Below are positions 36,756-45,723 of a DNA stretch of 64,000 nucleotides, in pieces. Each line of letters begins with the position of its first letter. Within the stretch, counting starts at the first letter, position 1. A model generated the notes under the pieces. That model was not told where the DNA came from. It did not search any database and saw only the letters and a program-made list of their open reading frames with translations. Location of the stretch: contig JBQTIT010000051.1 of NCBI GenBank assembly GCA_052387855.1, forward strand, positions 10,408 to 74,407. The letters are read 5' to 3'. Source of the DNA: CAIYZT01 sp052387855. GTDB lineage: Bacteria; Pseudomonadota; Alphaproteobacteria; Rhodobacterales; Rhodobacteraceae. A program made the translations under genes and the position numbers.

Positions 36756-37088
36756 GTGAGCGCGACCTACCTTTGGCTCATCTGTTCGACGGCGGTCTTC
36801 ATGGCGGCCAATACGGTGCTCAAGCGTTTCGCCGAAGGGGCGGGGCTGTGGGTGCTGGCCCTGGCGCTGGTGCTGTTCTCGGTCGGCAACACGCTGATGG
36901 TGCAGGTCATGCGCGGCGAGGGGCTGGGCGTGGCCATCGTGCTGTCGGCGATCTTTCAGATGGTGGCGATCACGCTGCTGGCGGCGGTGGTCTTTGGCGA
37001 GCGCCTGGCGCCGATGCAATGGGCCGGGCTGGCGCTGGGGATCGTGGCGGTGACGATGATCGCCTGGCCAAGGGGGGCGGGGGCATGA
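36756..37088 (+). CDS. SMR-type small membrane transporter
   Basis: A 110-residue protein with four transmembrane helices (LWLICSTAVFMAANTVLKRFAEGAG in parts; LALALVLFSVGNTLM; VAIVLSAIFQMVAITLLAAVVFGE; WAGLALGIVAVTMIAW), the size and layout of the small multidrug resistance/EamA-like family. The GTG at 36756 follows GAAAG closely; the frame before it is unlike the family. The stop overlaps the permease start (ATGA). It interrupts an ABC operon between ATPase and permease and may export a by-product of pyrimidine breakdown (inference). Confidence 0.78.
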   Translation: MSATYLWLICSTAVFMAANTVLKRFAEGAGLWVLALALVLFSVGNTLMVQVMRGEGLGVAIVLSAIFQMVAITLLAAVVFGERLAPMQWAGLALGIVAVTMIAWPRGAGA

Positions 37089-37952
37089 GGCATCTGGTGC
37101 CGGTCCTGACGGTGCTTCTGGCGATCACGCTTTTGTGGTATGGCGCGGCGGTGCGGCTGAACAGCCCCTGGGAGCAGGACCAGGCCGCGCGGGCCGGGGT
37201 GCCGGCACCGGGGGGGGGCGGCGCTTGTGGCGCTGACGCTGAACCAGGAGCGCCCGGTGCTGCCGGCGCCGCATCAGGTGATCGGCGAGCTGGTGAAATC
37301 CACCCTTGGCATGGCCCCCACATCCAAGCGTTCGCTGGTGTTTCACGGTTGGGTCACGCTTTCGGCGACGCTTCTGGGCTTTGCCATGGGCACGGGTCTG
37401 GGCATACTTCTGGCCGTCGGGATCCTGCACAACCGCGCGATGGACATGAGCGTGATGCCCTTTGCCATCGCCAGTCAGACCATCCCGATCCTGGCCATCG
37501 CGCCGATGATCATCGTGGTGCTGAACTCGGTCGGGTTGCAGGGGCTGGTGCCCAAGGCGATCATCTCGGCCTATCTGTCGTTCTTTCCGGTGGTGGTGGG
37601 CATGGTCAAGGGGCTGCGCAGCCCCGAGCAGATGCAGCTTGACCTGCTGTCCACCTACAATGCCTCGGCCGCTTCGGTGTTCTGGAAGCTGCGGCTGCCC
37701 TCGTCGCTGCCCTATCTTTTCACCTCGCTGAAGGTCGGCATGGCGGCGAGCCTGGTCGGCGCGATCGTGGGCGAGCTGCCGACCGGGGCGGTGGCGGGCC
37801 TGGGGGCGCGGCTCCTGAGCGGGTCCTATTACGGGCAGACGGTGCAGATCTGGGCGGCGCTCTTTGCCGCGGCCATCGTGGCGGCCGGCATGGTGATGCT
37901 GATCGGCCTTGCAGAGCGCGGCGTGCTGCGCCGGATGGGGATGGCGCGATGA
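37085..37952 (+). pseudogene. ABC permease 1 of pyrimidine-linked importer, frameshifted in a G9 run
   Basis: NitT/TauT-type permease. The first frame gives a membrane start, MRHLVPVLTVLLAITLLWYG, then reaches nine consecutive G at 37210-37218. The rest of the protein (ALVALTLNQERPVLPAPHQV onward, including the EAA-like SAASVFWKLRLPSSLPYLF) is in the +1 frame. Eight G would restore one 288-residue protein (PAPGGAALVALTL). If real, the importer lacks one permease unless slippage restores it. A homopolymer sequencing error is equally possible. It overlaps the SMR gene before it and the second permease after it (ATGA both). Confidence 0.85.
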
Positions 37953-38794
37953 GCTGGGTTCTTCTGGCACTGGCGGTCTGGGCGGCGGGGTGGTGGATCA
38001 ACGCCCGCATCGCCGCCTCGCCCCTGGCCGGGCGGCGCGGCGGGCGGATCGCGGTGCCGGTGGTCTTTGGGCTGACGGTGCTGGTGCTGTGGGAGGGTCT
38101 GGTGCGCGGGCTTGGCGTCTCGCCCGTCATCCTGCCGCCACCCTCGGACGTGGCGCTGCGCTTTGCCGGCGCGCTGCCGGTCCTGTGGAAGGACTTCGTG
38201 CAGACGGCGCTGAAGGGGGCGCTGTCGGGCTATGCCATCGGCTGCGGCGCGGCCTTTCTGACCGCCATCGCCATCGACCGCAGCCCGTTTCTGCAGCGCG
38301 GCCTCTTGCCGGTGGGCAATTTCGTCGCCGCCCTGCCCATCGTCGGTGTCGCGCCGATCATGGTGATGTGGTTCGGCTTTGACTGGCACTCCAAGGCGGC
38401 GGTCGTGGTCGTGATGGTGTTCTTTCCGATGCTGGTGAACACGATCTCGGGGCTTGGGGCCTCGGACGCGATGCAGCGCGACCTGATGGCCACCTGGTCG
38501 GCCAGCTATTGGCAGACGCTGGTCAAGCTGCGCCTGCCGGCGGCCATGCCCTTTGTTTTCAACGGGCTCAAGATTTCATCGACCCTGGCGCTGATCGGGG
38601 CCATCGTGGCCGAATTCTTCGGCAGCCCGACACTTGGCATGGGGTTCAGGATCACCGCCTCGATCGGCCAGCTTGCGCTGGACATGATCTGGGCTGAAAT
38701 CGTGGTGGCGGCGATCGCCGGCTCGGCTTTTTACGGGCTGGTCGCCATGGTGGAAAAGAGGGTGACCTTCTGGCACCCGTCGCAACGGCATTGA
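37949..38794 (+). CDS. ABC permease 2 of pyrimidine-linked importer
   Basis: A 281-residue NitT/TauT-family permease with about six to seven helices. The ATPase-docking loop reads LMATWSASYWQTLVKLRLPAAMPF (EAA-like), and the family tail GLKISSTLALIGAIVAEF is present. Its ATG overlaps the stop of permease 1. The binding-protein gene follows after 46 bp. Confidence 0.92.
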   Translation: MSWVLLALAVWAAGWWINARIAASPLAGRRGGRIAVPVVFGLTVLVLWEGLVRGLGVSPVILPPPSDVALRFAGALPVLWKDFVQTALKGALSGYAIGCGAAFLTAIAIDRSPFLQRGLLPVGNFVAALPIVGVAPIMVMWFGFDWHSKAAVVVVMVFFPMLVNTISGLGASDAMQRDLMATWSASYWQTLVKLRLPAAMPFVFNGLKISSTLALIGAIVAEFFGSPTLGMGFRITASIGQLALDMIWAEIVVAAIAGSAFYGLVAMVEKRVTFWHPSQRH

Positions 38795-38840
38795 CTGCGG
38801 TACCAACAGGGGCAAATGCCCCGCAACATGGGAGTTGAAG

Positions 38841-39821
38841 ATGAAGAAGTTCCTGACAACTGCGCTGCTCATGGCCTCGGCCGGCGGCGCGCAGGCGGCC
38901 GATGACGTAACCTTGCAACTGAAATGGGTCACGCAGGCCCAGTTCGCCGGCTACTACGTGGCCCAGGCGCAGGGGTTTTATGAAGAAGAGGGTCTGAACG
39001 TCACCATCCTGCCCGGCGGACCCGACGTGGCCCCGACCCAGGTGATCGCCGGCGGCGGCGCCGATGTGGTGATCGACTGGATGCCCTCGGCCCTGGCCGC
39101 GCGCGAAAAGGGTCTGGCGCTGGTCAACATCGCACAGCCGTTCAAATCCTCGGGCATGATGCTGACCTGCCGCAAGGACAGCGGCGTGGCCAGCCCGGCT
39201 GACTTTGCCGGCAAGACGCTGGGCGTCTGGTTCGGCGGCAACGAATACCCGTTCCTGAACTGGATGAACAAGCTGGGCCTGCCGACCGACGGCTCGGCCG
39301 GCGGGGTGACGGTGCTCAAGCAGGGCTTCAACGTCGATCCGCTGTTGCAGGGGCAGGCGGCCTGCGTGTCGACCATGACCTACAACGAATACTGGCAGGT
39401 CATCGACGCCGGCCTGTCGCCCGACGACCTGGTGGTCTTCAAGTACGAGGACGAGGGTGTGGCGACGCTTGAGGACGGGCTTTACGTCATGGAGGCGAAC
39501 CTGGCCGACCCGGCGTTCGAGGACAAGATGGTGCGCTTCGTTCGCGCCTCGATGAAGGGCTGGAAGTGGGCGGAAGAAAACGCCGAAGCCGCCGCGATGA
39601 TCGTGCTGGACAACGACGCCACCGGCGCCCAGACCGAAGCGCATCAAAAGCGCATGATGGGCGAGATCGCCAAGCTGACCGCCGGATCGAACGGCGCGCT
39701 GGTCGAGGATGACTACAAGCGCACCGTCGCCGCGCTGATGTCGGGCGGTTCCGATCCGGTGATCACCGCCGAGCCGGTGGGCGCCTGGACGCACCAGATC
39801 ACGGACAAGGCCCTGCAATAG
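38841..39821 (+). CDS. ABC substrate-binding protein (NMT1/THI5-like)
   Basis: A 326-residue periplasmic protein with signal peptide (KKFLTTALLMASAGGAQA, cut before ADDVTLQL). The NMT1/THI5 fold is indicated by LKWVTQAQFAGYYVAQAQGF near the mature N-terminus, the form seen in proteins that bind pyrimidine-like ligands. It is the last gene of the hydA-ABC operon, closed by a strong terminator. The ATG at 38841 is preceded by GGGAG. A riboflavin/thiamine-precursor ligand is possible, but context favours pyrimidines. Confidence 0.93.
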   Translation: MKKFLTTALLMASAGGAQAADDVTLQLKWVTQAQFAGYYVAQAQGFYEEEGLNVTILPGGPDVAPTQVIAGGGADVVIDWMPSALAAREKGLALVNIAQPFKSSGMMLTCRKDSGVASPADFAGKTLGVWFGGNEYPFLNWMNKLGLPTDGSAGGVTVLKQGFNVDPLLQGQAACVSTMTYNEYWQVIDAGLSPDDLVVFKYEDEGVATLEDGLYVMEANLADPAFEDKMVRFVRASMKGWKWAEENAEAAAMIVLDNDATGAQTEAHQKRMMGEIAKLTAGSNGALVEDDYKRTVAALMSGGSDPVITAEPVGAWTHQITDKALQ

Positions 39822-39840
39822 ACGGCAGCAAGGCCGATGG

Positions 39841-39864
39841 GGCGCCCGGGGCAACCCGGGCGCC
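39841..39864 (+). terminator. intrinsic terminator of the pyrimidine operon
   Basis: Perfect 10-bp stem GGCGCCCGGG/CCCGGGCGCC closed by a GCAA tetraloop and followed by GCTTTCGTTT, 20 bp after the binding-protein stop. Confidence 0.85.
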
Positions 39865-39912
39865 GCTTTCGTTTGCGGGGGGCACCGCAGATTTCCCTTG
39901 GCCCCGGCCGCG

Positions 39913-39934
39913 CTGTCAGTCAATTTGCTGACAG
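39913..39934. promoter_or_regulatory. inverted repeat over the leader of the XRE regulator gene
   Basis: Perfect arms CTGTCAG and CTGACAG around an 8-bp AT-rich centre, ending 9 bp before the ATG at 39944. The site could be an operator for autoregulation by the XRE protein. No experiment or comparison is available here. Confidence 0.5.
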
Positions 39935-39943
39935 GAGCGCCCG

Positions 39944-41233
39944 ATGCAGATCCACACCCTTTCCGGAACCCGGCTGCGCGAAAAGCGCCTGTCGCTCGGG
40001 GTCAAGCAGGCCGATCTGGCGGTCCTGGCCGGGATCTCGGCGTCCTATCTGAACCTGATCGAGCACAACCGGCGCCGCATCGCGCCCGCGATCCTGTCGC
40101 GGCTGGCCCGCGCGCTGGGGGCGGACGAGGCGCAGTTTCAAGAGGGCGCGGGCTCGGCCCTGGTGGACGATCTGCGCGCCGCCGCCGCCGATTTCGCCGA
40201 GCGCGGCGCCGAGGTCGACCGGGTGGAGGAATTCGCCGGCCGCTATCCGGGCTGGGCGGGGCTGCTGGCGGCGGTGCATCAGCGCGGGCTGGGGCTGAAC
40301 CGGGCGGTCGAGGCGTTGAACGACCGGCTGGGGCACGACCCGCACCTGTCGGCCGCGCTGCACGAGATGCTGTCGGTCGTCTCTTCGGTGGCCTCGACGG
40401 CGGCGATCCTGGCCGAGACGCCCGACATCGATCCCGAATGGCGGGAGCGTTTCCTGGTCAACCTGAACACCGACGGCCAGCGCCTGTCGGAAAGCGCCGA
40501 GACGCTGGTGGCCTTTCTGGACACCGCCGCCTCGCCGCAGACGGCCGACCCGGTCGCGCCGCAGCAAGAGCTGGAATCCTGGCTGGCCCGGCGCGGCTGG
40601 GACCTGGGCGCTGTCGAGACGCCCGGGGGCCGCGCCCTGCTGGACGCCGAGATCGCCGATTTGCCCGGCAGCGCGGTGCGCAGGCTGGCGGCCGAATTTC
40701 TGGACCGCGCCGCGCAGGATGCCGCGCGCCTGCCGATGGCACGGCTTGCCGCCGCGGTGGGCAGCCAAGGCCTTGACCCGATCCGGCTGGCGCAGGCCCT
40801 GGGTGTGCCGGTGATGCAGGTCTTTCGCCAGCTTGCGCTGATGCCGGGGGGGCAAGCGGGGCTGGTGCTGTGCGACGGCTCGGGCACGCTGACCTTTCAG
40901 CGGCCGGTTCCCGGCTTTGCCATGCCGCGACTGGGGTCCTGCTGCCCGCTCTGGCCGCTCTTTGCCGCGCTGTCGCGGCCGATGGCGCCGGTCGCGGCGC
41001 TGGTCGAGACGCCGGCCTCGCGGCGGTTGCGCGTGCTGGCCTATTGCGAGGTCACCTCGCCCGAGGGCTTCGGGGGGCCGGAACTGCGCACGGCGGCGAT
41101 GCTGGTCCTGCCGCCGCCACCCGGGGCGCCGCCGCAGGGCGCGCCGCTGCGGGTCGGTCCGACCTGCCGGATCTGCCCAAGGGCCGCCTGCGCCGCCCGG
41201 CGCGAGCCCTCGATCGTCTCGCTGCGGGAGTGA
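39944..41233 (+). CDS. XRE regulator with DUF2083 (short-chain fatty acyl regulator type)
   Basis: A 429-residue regulator. The N-terminal Cro/XRE HTH is LGVKQADLAVLAGISASYLN; the middle region lacks an HExxH protease motif; the C-terminal DUF2083 region ends in the cysteine cluster CRICPRAACAARREPS. Relatives include RamB/MccR/ScfR, which tie acetate, propionate or glyoxylate metabolism to transcription. The gene stands alone, with a 7-bp inverted repeat directly over its leader. Confidence 0.88.
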   Translation: MQIHTLSGTRLREKRLSLGVKQADLAVLAGISASYLNLIEHNRRRIAPAILSRLARALGADEAQFQEGAGSALVDDLRAAAADFAERGAEVDRVEEFAGRYPGWAGLLAAVHQRGLGLNRAVEALNDRLGHDPHLSAALHEMLSVVSSVASTAAILAETPDIDPEWRERFLVNLNTDGQRLSESAETLVAFLDTAASPQTADPVAPQQELESWLARRGWDLGAVETPGGRALLDAEIADLPGSAVRRLAAEFLDRAAQDAARLPMARLAAAVGSQGLDPIRLAQALGVPVMQVFRQLALMPGGQAGLVLCDGSGTLTFQRPVPGFAMPRLGSCCPLWPLFAALSRPMAPVAALVETPASRRLRVLAYCEVTSPEGFGGPELRTAAMLVLPPPPGAPPQGAPLRVGPTCRICPRAACAARREPSIVSLRE

Positions 41234-41287
41234 GCGTTTGACAGGGCCCGGATTTGCCCCGACAGTCTGGCCTCAGGGGAGGGGCAG

Positions 41288-41665
41288 ATGGCTGGCCGCG
41301 TGCTGTTGATCGAGGATGAGGCCGGTATCGCCGAGGCGATCCGCTTTCTGCTGACCCGCGACGGGCACGAGGTGATCCATCACGCCGAGGGCACCGGCGC
41401 CATGGAGATCCTGCGCCGGGTCGGGGCCGATCTGGTCATCCTAGATGTCATGCTGCCGGGCCGGTCGGGGTTTGACATCCTGGCAGAGCTGCGCGCCGAT
41501 CCGGCCTGTCAGGCGCTGCCGGTCATCCTGTTGACCGCCAAGGGCCAGGAGGCGGACCGCGCCACCGCCCGCTCGGCCGGGGCCTCGGTCTACATGACCA
41601 AACCCTTTGCCAACGCCGAGATTCGCGCCGCGGTTCGCGATCTTCTGGCCGGGGCCGGGCGATGA
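41288..41665 (+). CDS. single-domain response regulator (receiver only)
   Basis: A 125-residue CheY-like receiver. The acidic pair is ED in LIEDE, the phospho-acceptor is Asp53 (VILDVMLPGRSG), the Thr is in LLTAKG and the Lys is in MTKPF. There is no output domain. Its stop overlaps the next micro-gene (ATGA), and the run ends in a symporter-fused histidine kinase, its likely partner. Confidence 0.92.
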   Translation: MAGRVLLIEDEAGIAEAIRFLLTRDGHEVIHHAEGTGAMEILRRVGADLVILDVMLPGRSGFDILAELRADPACQALPVILLTAKGQEADRATARSAGASVYMTKPFANAEIRAAVRDLLAGAGR

Positions 41666-41781
41666 CCGAGCCGAGGCCGCTGTTCCTGGCCAAGTCGACC
41701 TACCGCAGCAGAAGGTTGGCCGACGCGGCGCGGCTCTTGCCGGTGGTCGCGGCCTTTCTGGTGGCGCTGCCCGCGCTGTAG
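41662..41781 (+). CDS. 39-residue membrane micro-protein
   Basis: Starts MTEPRPLFLAKSTYRSRRLA and ends in a hydrophobic stretch (LLPVVAAFLVALPAL). The N-terminus is basic, so it should be a single-pass inner-membrane peptide. The ATG overlaps the response-regulator stop, and the next small gene follows after 20 bp. Function unknown; the position between receiver and kinase suggests a tuning role (inference). Confidence 0.6.
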   Translation: MTEPRPLFLAKSTYRSRRLADAARLLPVVAAFLVALPAL

Positions 41782-41801
41782 TCCGCGCAGGACGGGGGGC
41801 G

Positions 41802-41990
41802 GTGGGGCTGTCGGGAACCATCGTCTATCTCTTCGCGGTCTGGGCCGGGCTGATCCTGGCCGCGGCGCTGATCGCGCGCGGCCTGTCGGGGCCAGAGGCC
41901 GGCGGCGGTGGCGGCGGCGGGTCGCCCGGGGACCTTGAGCCGGGGCAGGGGCCCGGCCCGGACCCGGCAGAGCGGGGCGAGGGGATCTGA
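41802..41990 (+). CDS. 62-residue membrane micro-protein
   Basis: Begins at a GTG (VGLSGTIVYLFAVWAGLILAAA in parts): one membrane helix, then a Gly/Pro/acidic tail (GGGGGGGSPGD). It ends one base before the kinase ATG, so it is probably coupled. With the 39-residue gene it forms a pair between receiver and histidine kinase. Unrecognised family. Confidence 0.6.
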   Translation: MGLSGTIVYLFAVWAGLILAAALIARGLSGPEAGGGGGGGSPGDLEPGQGPGPDPAERGEGI

Positions 41991-41991
41991 G

Positions 41992-44697
41992 ATGCCTTTC
42001 AACCTGCTGGCCCTGACCTGCCTGGCCTATGTGACCTTCCTCTTTGCCGTGGCCTTTCTGGCCGACCGGTCGGCCGGACGGCGGGGGCGGGGCTTTCTGC
42101 GCTCGCCCCTGCTCTACACCCTTTCGCTGTCGATCTACTGCACCGCCTGGACCTTTTACGGCGCCGTCGGCTATGCGGCACGCTCGGGGCTGGAGTTCGT
42201 CACCATCTACCTGGGTCCGACCCTGGTCTTTGTCGGCTGGTGGTGGCTCTTGCGCAAGCTGGTGCGGATCGGCCGCCAGCAGGGCGTCACATCGATCGCG
42301 GACCTCATCTCCAGCCGCTACGGCAAGTCGAACGGGCTTGGCGTGCTGGTCACCGTCATCATGGTGGTCACGACGACCCCCTATATCGCGCTTCAGCTTC
42401 AGTCGGTGACGCTCAGCTTTGGCGTCTTCGCCTCGGACGCGCCGCAGACCTGGGCCCGGCCGGGCAGCGCCGCGATGGCGACCTGGGTGGCGGCGGGGCT
42501 GGCGCTGTTCACCATCCTGTTCGGCACCCGCAACCTAGACGCGCACGAGCGGCACCACGGCATCGTCATGGCCATCGCGGTCGAGGCGGTGGTCAAGCTG
42601 GTGGCGCTGCTGGCGGTCGGGGTCTTTGTGGTCTGGGGGCTGGCGGGCGGCGTCGGGGCGGTGCTGGAGCGGATCGACGCCTCGGGCCTGGCGCAGGCGC
42701 CGATCCGGGCGGACCGGTGGACCAGCCTGATCGCGGTCTCGGCCCTGGCGGTGCTGACCCTGCCGCGCATGTTTCAGGTGATGGTGGTCGAGGCGCCCGA
42801 AGAGGGCAACCTCGCGCGCGCCTCCTGGGCTTTTCCGGCCTACCTGTTCCTGATGAGCCTCTTCATCCTGCCGATTGCGGTTGTCGGGCTGGAACGGCTC
42901 GGCCCCGGCGCCAACCCCGATCTTTACGTGCTGACCCTGCCCCTGTCCGAGGGCCACGGCTGGCTGGCGATGCTGGCCTTTCTGGGCGGCTTTTCGTCCG
43001 CGACCTCGATGGTGATCGTCGAGGCGATCGCGCTGGCGACCATGGTGTCGAACCATATCGTGGTGCCGTTCTGGATTCGCCTGCGCCCGCGCACCGAAGG
43101 GGCGGGCGATCTGCGGTTGGTGATCCTGACGGCGCGGCGCCTGTCCATCGCGGCGATCCTGGCGCTGGGGCTGGCGTATTTCCGGCTGTCCGGCGGATCG
43201 GCGGCGCTGGCCTCGATCGGCCTGATCGCATTTTGCGGCGTGGCGCAGGTGATCCCGGCGCTGGTGGGCGGCATCTTTTGGCGCGGCGCCAGCAAGATCG
43301 GCGCCGCCGCCGGCATGGGCCTGGGCTTTGCGGTCTGGGCGGTGACGCTGCTCTTTCCCTCCTTCGGGCCGGACGCGATCTTTTCCGCCGAGGTCCTGAC
43401 TGAGGGCTTCCTGGGCCAGCCCTGGCTGCGCCCGCAGGGCCTGTTCGGCACCTGGGGAATGGACCCGCTGGTGCATTCGATCCTGTGGTCGCTGACGCTG
43501 AACGCGGCCGCCTTTGCGCTCTTGTCGATCCTCAGCTTTCCCGGCCCGGTCGAAAGGGTCCAGGGCGCGGTCTTTGTCAACGTGTTCGATCTTGACGCGC
43601 GCGGCGGCGGCCTGGGCGGGTCGCGCGGCCAGCCCGAGCCCGAGGCGCTGTTGGAAATGGCGCAGCGCATCCTGGGCGAAGAGCCGGCGCTGGCGTTTTT
43701 TGAGGCCGAGGCGCGGGCGCAGGGCAAGGCGGGCTATCTGCCCGATCCCACACCCGACATGGTCTCGGCGCTGGAGCGGCGCCTGGCCGGCGCGGTCGGG
43801 GCGGCGACGGCACATGCGATGATCGCGCCGCTGTTCGGCCATGCCACCGTGACGGTCGAGGATCTGATGGCGGTCGCCAACGAGACGGTGCAGATCATGG
43901 AATATTCCGCCCGGCTTGAAGCGCAGCAGGACCAACTCAGCCGAACTGCCCGGCAACTGGGCGAGGCCAATGCCCTGCTGACCCAGCTTTCGGCGCAGAA
44001 GGATGCCTTTCTCAGCCAGATCAGCCACGAATTGCGCACGCCCATGACCTCGATCCGGGCCTTTTCCGAAATCCTGACCGAGGGCGGACTGGAGGCGGCG
44101 CAGGTCCAGGGCTTTGGCAGCATCATCCACGAAGAGGCGATCCGCCTGACGCGGCTGCTGGACGATCTGTTGGACCTGTCAGTGCTGGAGCATGGCAAGG
44201 TCCAGCTCAACATCGCCACGGTCGAGCTTTCGGGGCTGATCGACCGGGCCCTGGCGGCGGGCGCCCACATCCGCCCCGACCGCGACTTTGAAATCATCCG
44301 CAACCGCCAGCACGAGGCGCTACACCTGACCACCGACCCGGACCGTCTGGTGCAGATCCTGATCAACCTGATCTCGAACGCGCGCAAGTATTGCGACGCG
44401 CCCCAGCCGCGCCTGCAGATCGTGGTCCGGGCGCGCGCCGGCCGGGTGACCATCGACGTGATCGACAACGGCTCGGGCGTCGCCAAGTCGCATCAGCCGA
44501 TCATCTTTGAAAAGTTCACCCGCCTGGCCGATGCCAACCGCTCGGGCGGGGCCGGGCTGGGGCTGGCGATCTGCAAGGAGATCGCCCAGAACCTTGGTGG
44601 CACCATCGCCTATCTTCCTGGCCGCAAGGGCGGAGCCTTTCGGCTGACCCTGCCGCTGCAATTCGTCGAAAGGCCGCCGGCGTCAACGCTTTCCTAA
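41992..44697 (+). CDS. Na+/solute-symporter-fused histidine kinase (CbrA-like)
   Basis: A 901-residue protein. The N-terminal ~500 residues form about a dozen helices of sodium:solute symporter type (TLSLSIYCTAWTFYGAVGYA). A linker leads to a coiled coil (RLEAQQDQLSRTARQLGEA), the HisKA box with His679 (SHELRTPMTSIRAF) and an ATPase domain (NLISNARKY, GGAGLGLAICKEIAQ). Such proteins may sense uptake of an amino acid or carboxylate. The likely target is the receiver encoded three genes upstream. Confidence 0.93.
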   Translation: MPFNLLALTCLAYVTFLFAVAFLADRSAGRRGRGFLRSPLLYTLSLSIYCTAWTFYGAVGYAARSGLEFVTIYLGPTLVFVGWWWLLRKLVRIGRQQGVTSIADLISSRYGKSNGLGVLVTVIMVVTTTPYIALQLQSVTLSFGVFASDAPQTWARPGSAAMATWVAAGLALFTILFGTRNLDAHERHHGIVMAIAVEAVVKLVALLAVGVFVVWGLAGGVGAVLERIDASGLAQAPIRADRWTSLIAVSALAVLTLPRMFQVMVVEAPEEGNLARASWAFPAYLFLMSLFILPIAVVGLERLGPGANPDLYVLTLPLSEGHGWLAMLAFLGGFSSATSMVIVEAIALATMVSNHIVVPFWIRLRPRTEGAGDLRLVILTARRLSIAAILALGLAYFRLSGGSAALASIGLIAFCGVAQVIPALVGGIFWRGASKIGAAAGMGLGFAVWAVTLLFPSFGPDAIFSAEVLTEGFLGQPWLRPQGLFGTWGMDPLVHSILWSLTLNAAAFALLSILSFPGPVERVQGAVFVNVFDLDARGGGLGGSRGQPEPEALLEMAQRILGEEPALAFFEAEARAQGKAGYLPDPTPDMVSALERRLAGAVGAATAHAMIAPLFGHATVTVEDLMAVANETVQIMEYSARLEAQQDQLSRTARQLGEANALLTQLSAQKDAFLSQISHELRTPMTSIRAFSEILTEGGLEAAQVQGFGSIIHEEAIRLTRLLDDLLDLSVLEHGKVQLNIATVELSGLIDRALAAGAHIRPDRDFEIIRNRQHEALHLTTDPDRLVQILINLISNARKYCDAPQPRLQIVVRARAGRVTIDVIDNGSGVAKSHQPIIFEKFTRLADANRSGGAGLGLAICKEIAQNLGGTIAYLPGRKGGAFRLTLPLQFVERPPASTLS

Positions 44698-44740
44698 CCT
44701 GATCGCGGCTTTAGTGGGGCGGTTCAAGGGGGGCAAGGCC

Positions 44741-45718
44741 ATGGCGGGGACGGCGGGCAGCGTGATCCGGCGCAAGACGCGCAAGGCAACTCGGGTCGAC
44801 CCGTCGCCAGAGGCGGCGCAGGGCGCCGAACGGTCCTGGCGCATGGCGCTGGCGCGCACCGCACGGGACCAGCTTCGGGTGCCGCTGGATGTCGTCCAGA
44901 CCTCCATGGCCGAGCGGAGCCTGGCCGAGCTTCTGGATCTCGCGCCGGAACGCGGCTTTATCGCGGTGCTTGAAGGGCCGGCGCAGGCGCTGGGGGTCAT
45001 CCTGCTGGCGCCCGATGTCCTGGCCGCCATGACCGAGGCGCTGACGACGGGCCTGGTGTCCGCCCAGCCCGCGCCGGACCGCCGCCCGACGCGCACCGAC
45101 GCGGCCATGCTGGCCGTGGTGATCGACGCCGCCCTGGCAGAGCTTGACGCGGGCCTGGCCGAGCCGGGCCTTGCGGACTGGGCCCGGGGCTATCGCTATG
45201 CCGCCTTTCTTGAGGAAATCCGACCCCTTGGCCTGCTGCTTGAGGATGCGCCCCTGACGGTTCTGTCTTGTGAGGTGCGCCTGTCGATGGGGGCAAAGGC
45301 CGGCGCGATCCTTTTGGCCCTGCCTGCCGGCCTGTCCCGCCCCTTAGGCGCGCAGGCGGCGGCCGACGGGGCTGGCCCCCACGACTTCGCGCAGGGCCTG
45401 GCCGCGCAGGTCATGGGCGCCGAAGGGCTGCTTGACGGGGTGCTGGCGCGCGTGTCGATGACGCTGGCACAGGTCATGGACCTTGAGGCGGGGCAGATCG
45501 TGGCGCTGGGCGGCGCCACGGTGCAGCGGATCACCCTGGCCGGCCTAGACGGGCGCCAGGTCTGGGAGGGGCGGCTGGGACAAAGCCGGGGGCTGCGCGC
45601 GGTGCGCCTGACCGAACGGATCGGGGCGGAGGCTGTCAGCGCGCCGGCGCGCTCGGTGCCGGCCGCCTATGATCTTGTGACCGCGCCGCCGGACTATCAG
45701 GCCACCGGCACCGACTGA
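44741..45718 (+). CDS. orphan FliM/FliN (SpoA)-like protein
   Basis: A 325-residue protein resembling flagellar motor-switch proteins of Rhodobacterales. The middle CheC/FliM-like region includes VVQTSMAERSLAELLDL, and the C-terminal SpoA-type segment reads VLARVSMTLAQVMDLEAGQIVALGG. No other flagellar gene is near. A GTG nine codons upstream is an alternative start; the ATG at 44741 follows AAGGGGGG. It may act in the motor encoded elsewhere or in another complex. Confidence 0.75.
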   Translation: MAGTAGSVIRRKTRKATRVDPSPEAAQGAERSWRMALARTARDQLRVPLDVVQTSMAERSLAELLDLAPERGFIAVLEGPAQALGVILLAPDVLAAMTEALTTGLVSAQPAPDRRPTRTDAAMLAVVIDAALAELDAGLAEPGLADWARGYRYAAFLEEIRPLGLLLEDAPLTVLSCEVRLSMGAKAGAILLALPAGLSRPLGAQAAADGAGPHDFAQGLAAQVMGAEGLLDGVLARVSMTLAQVMDLEAGQIVALGGATVQRITLAGLDGRQVWEGRLGQSRGLRAVRLTERIGAEAVSAPARSVPAAYDLVTAPPDYQATGTD

Positions 45719-45723
45719 CCGGC

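Noticed and set aside
38795..38840. TPP riboswitch before the THI5-like binding-protein gene
   Set aside because: Only 46 bp are available and no thi-box elements are visible; context is pyrimidine catabolism.
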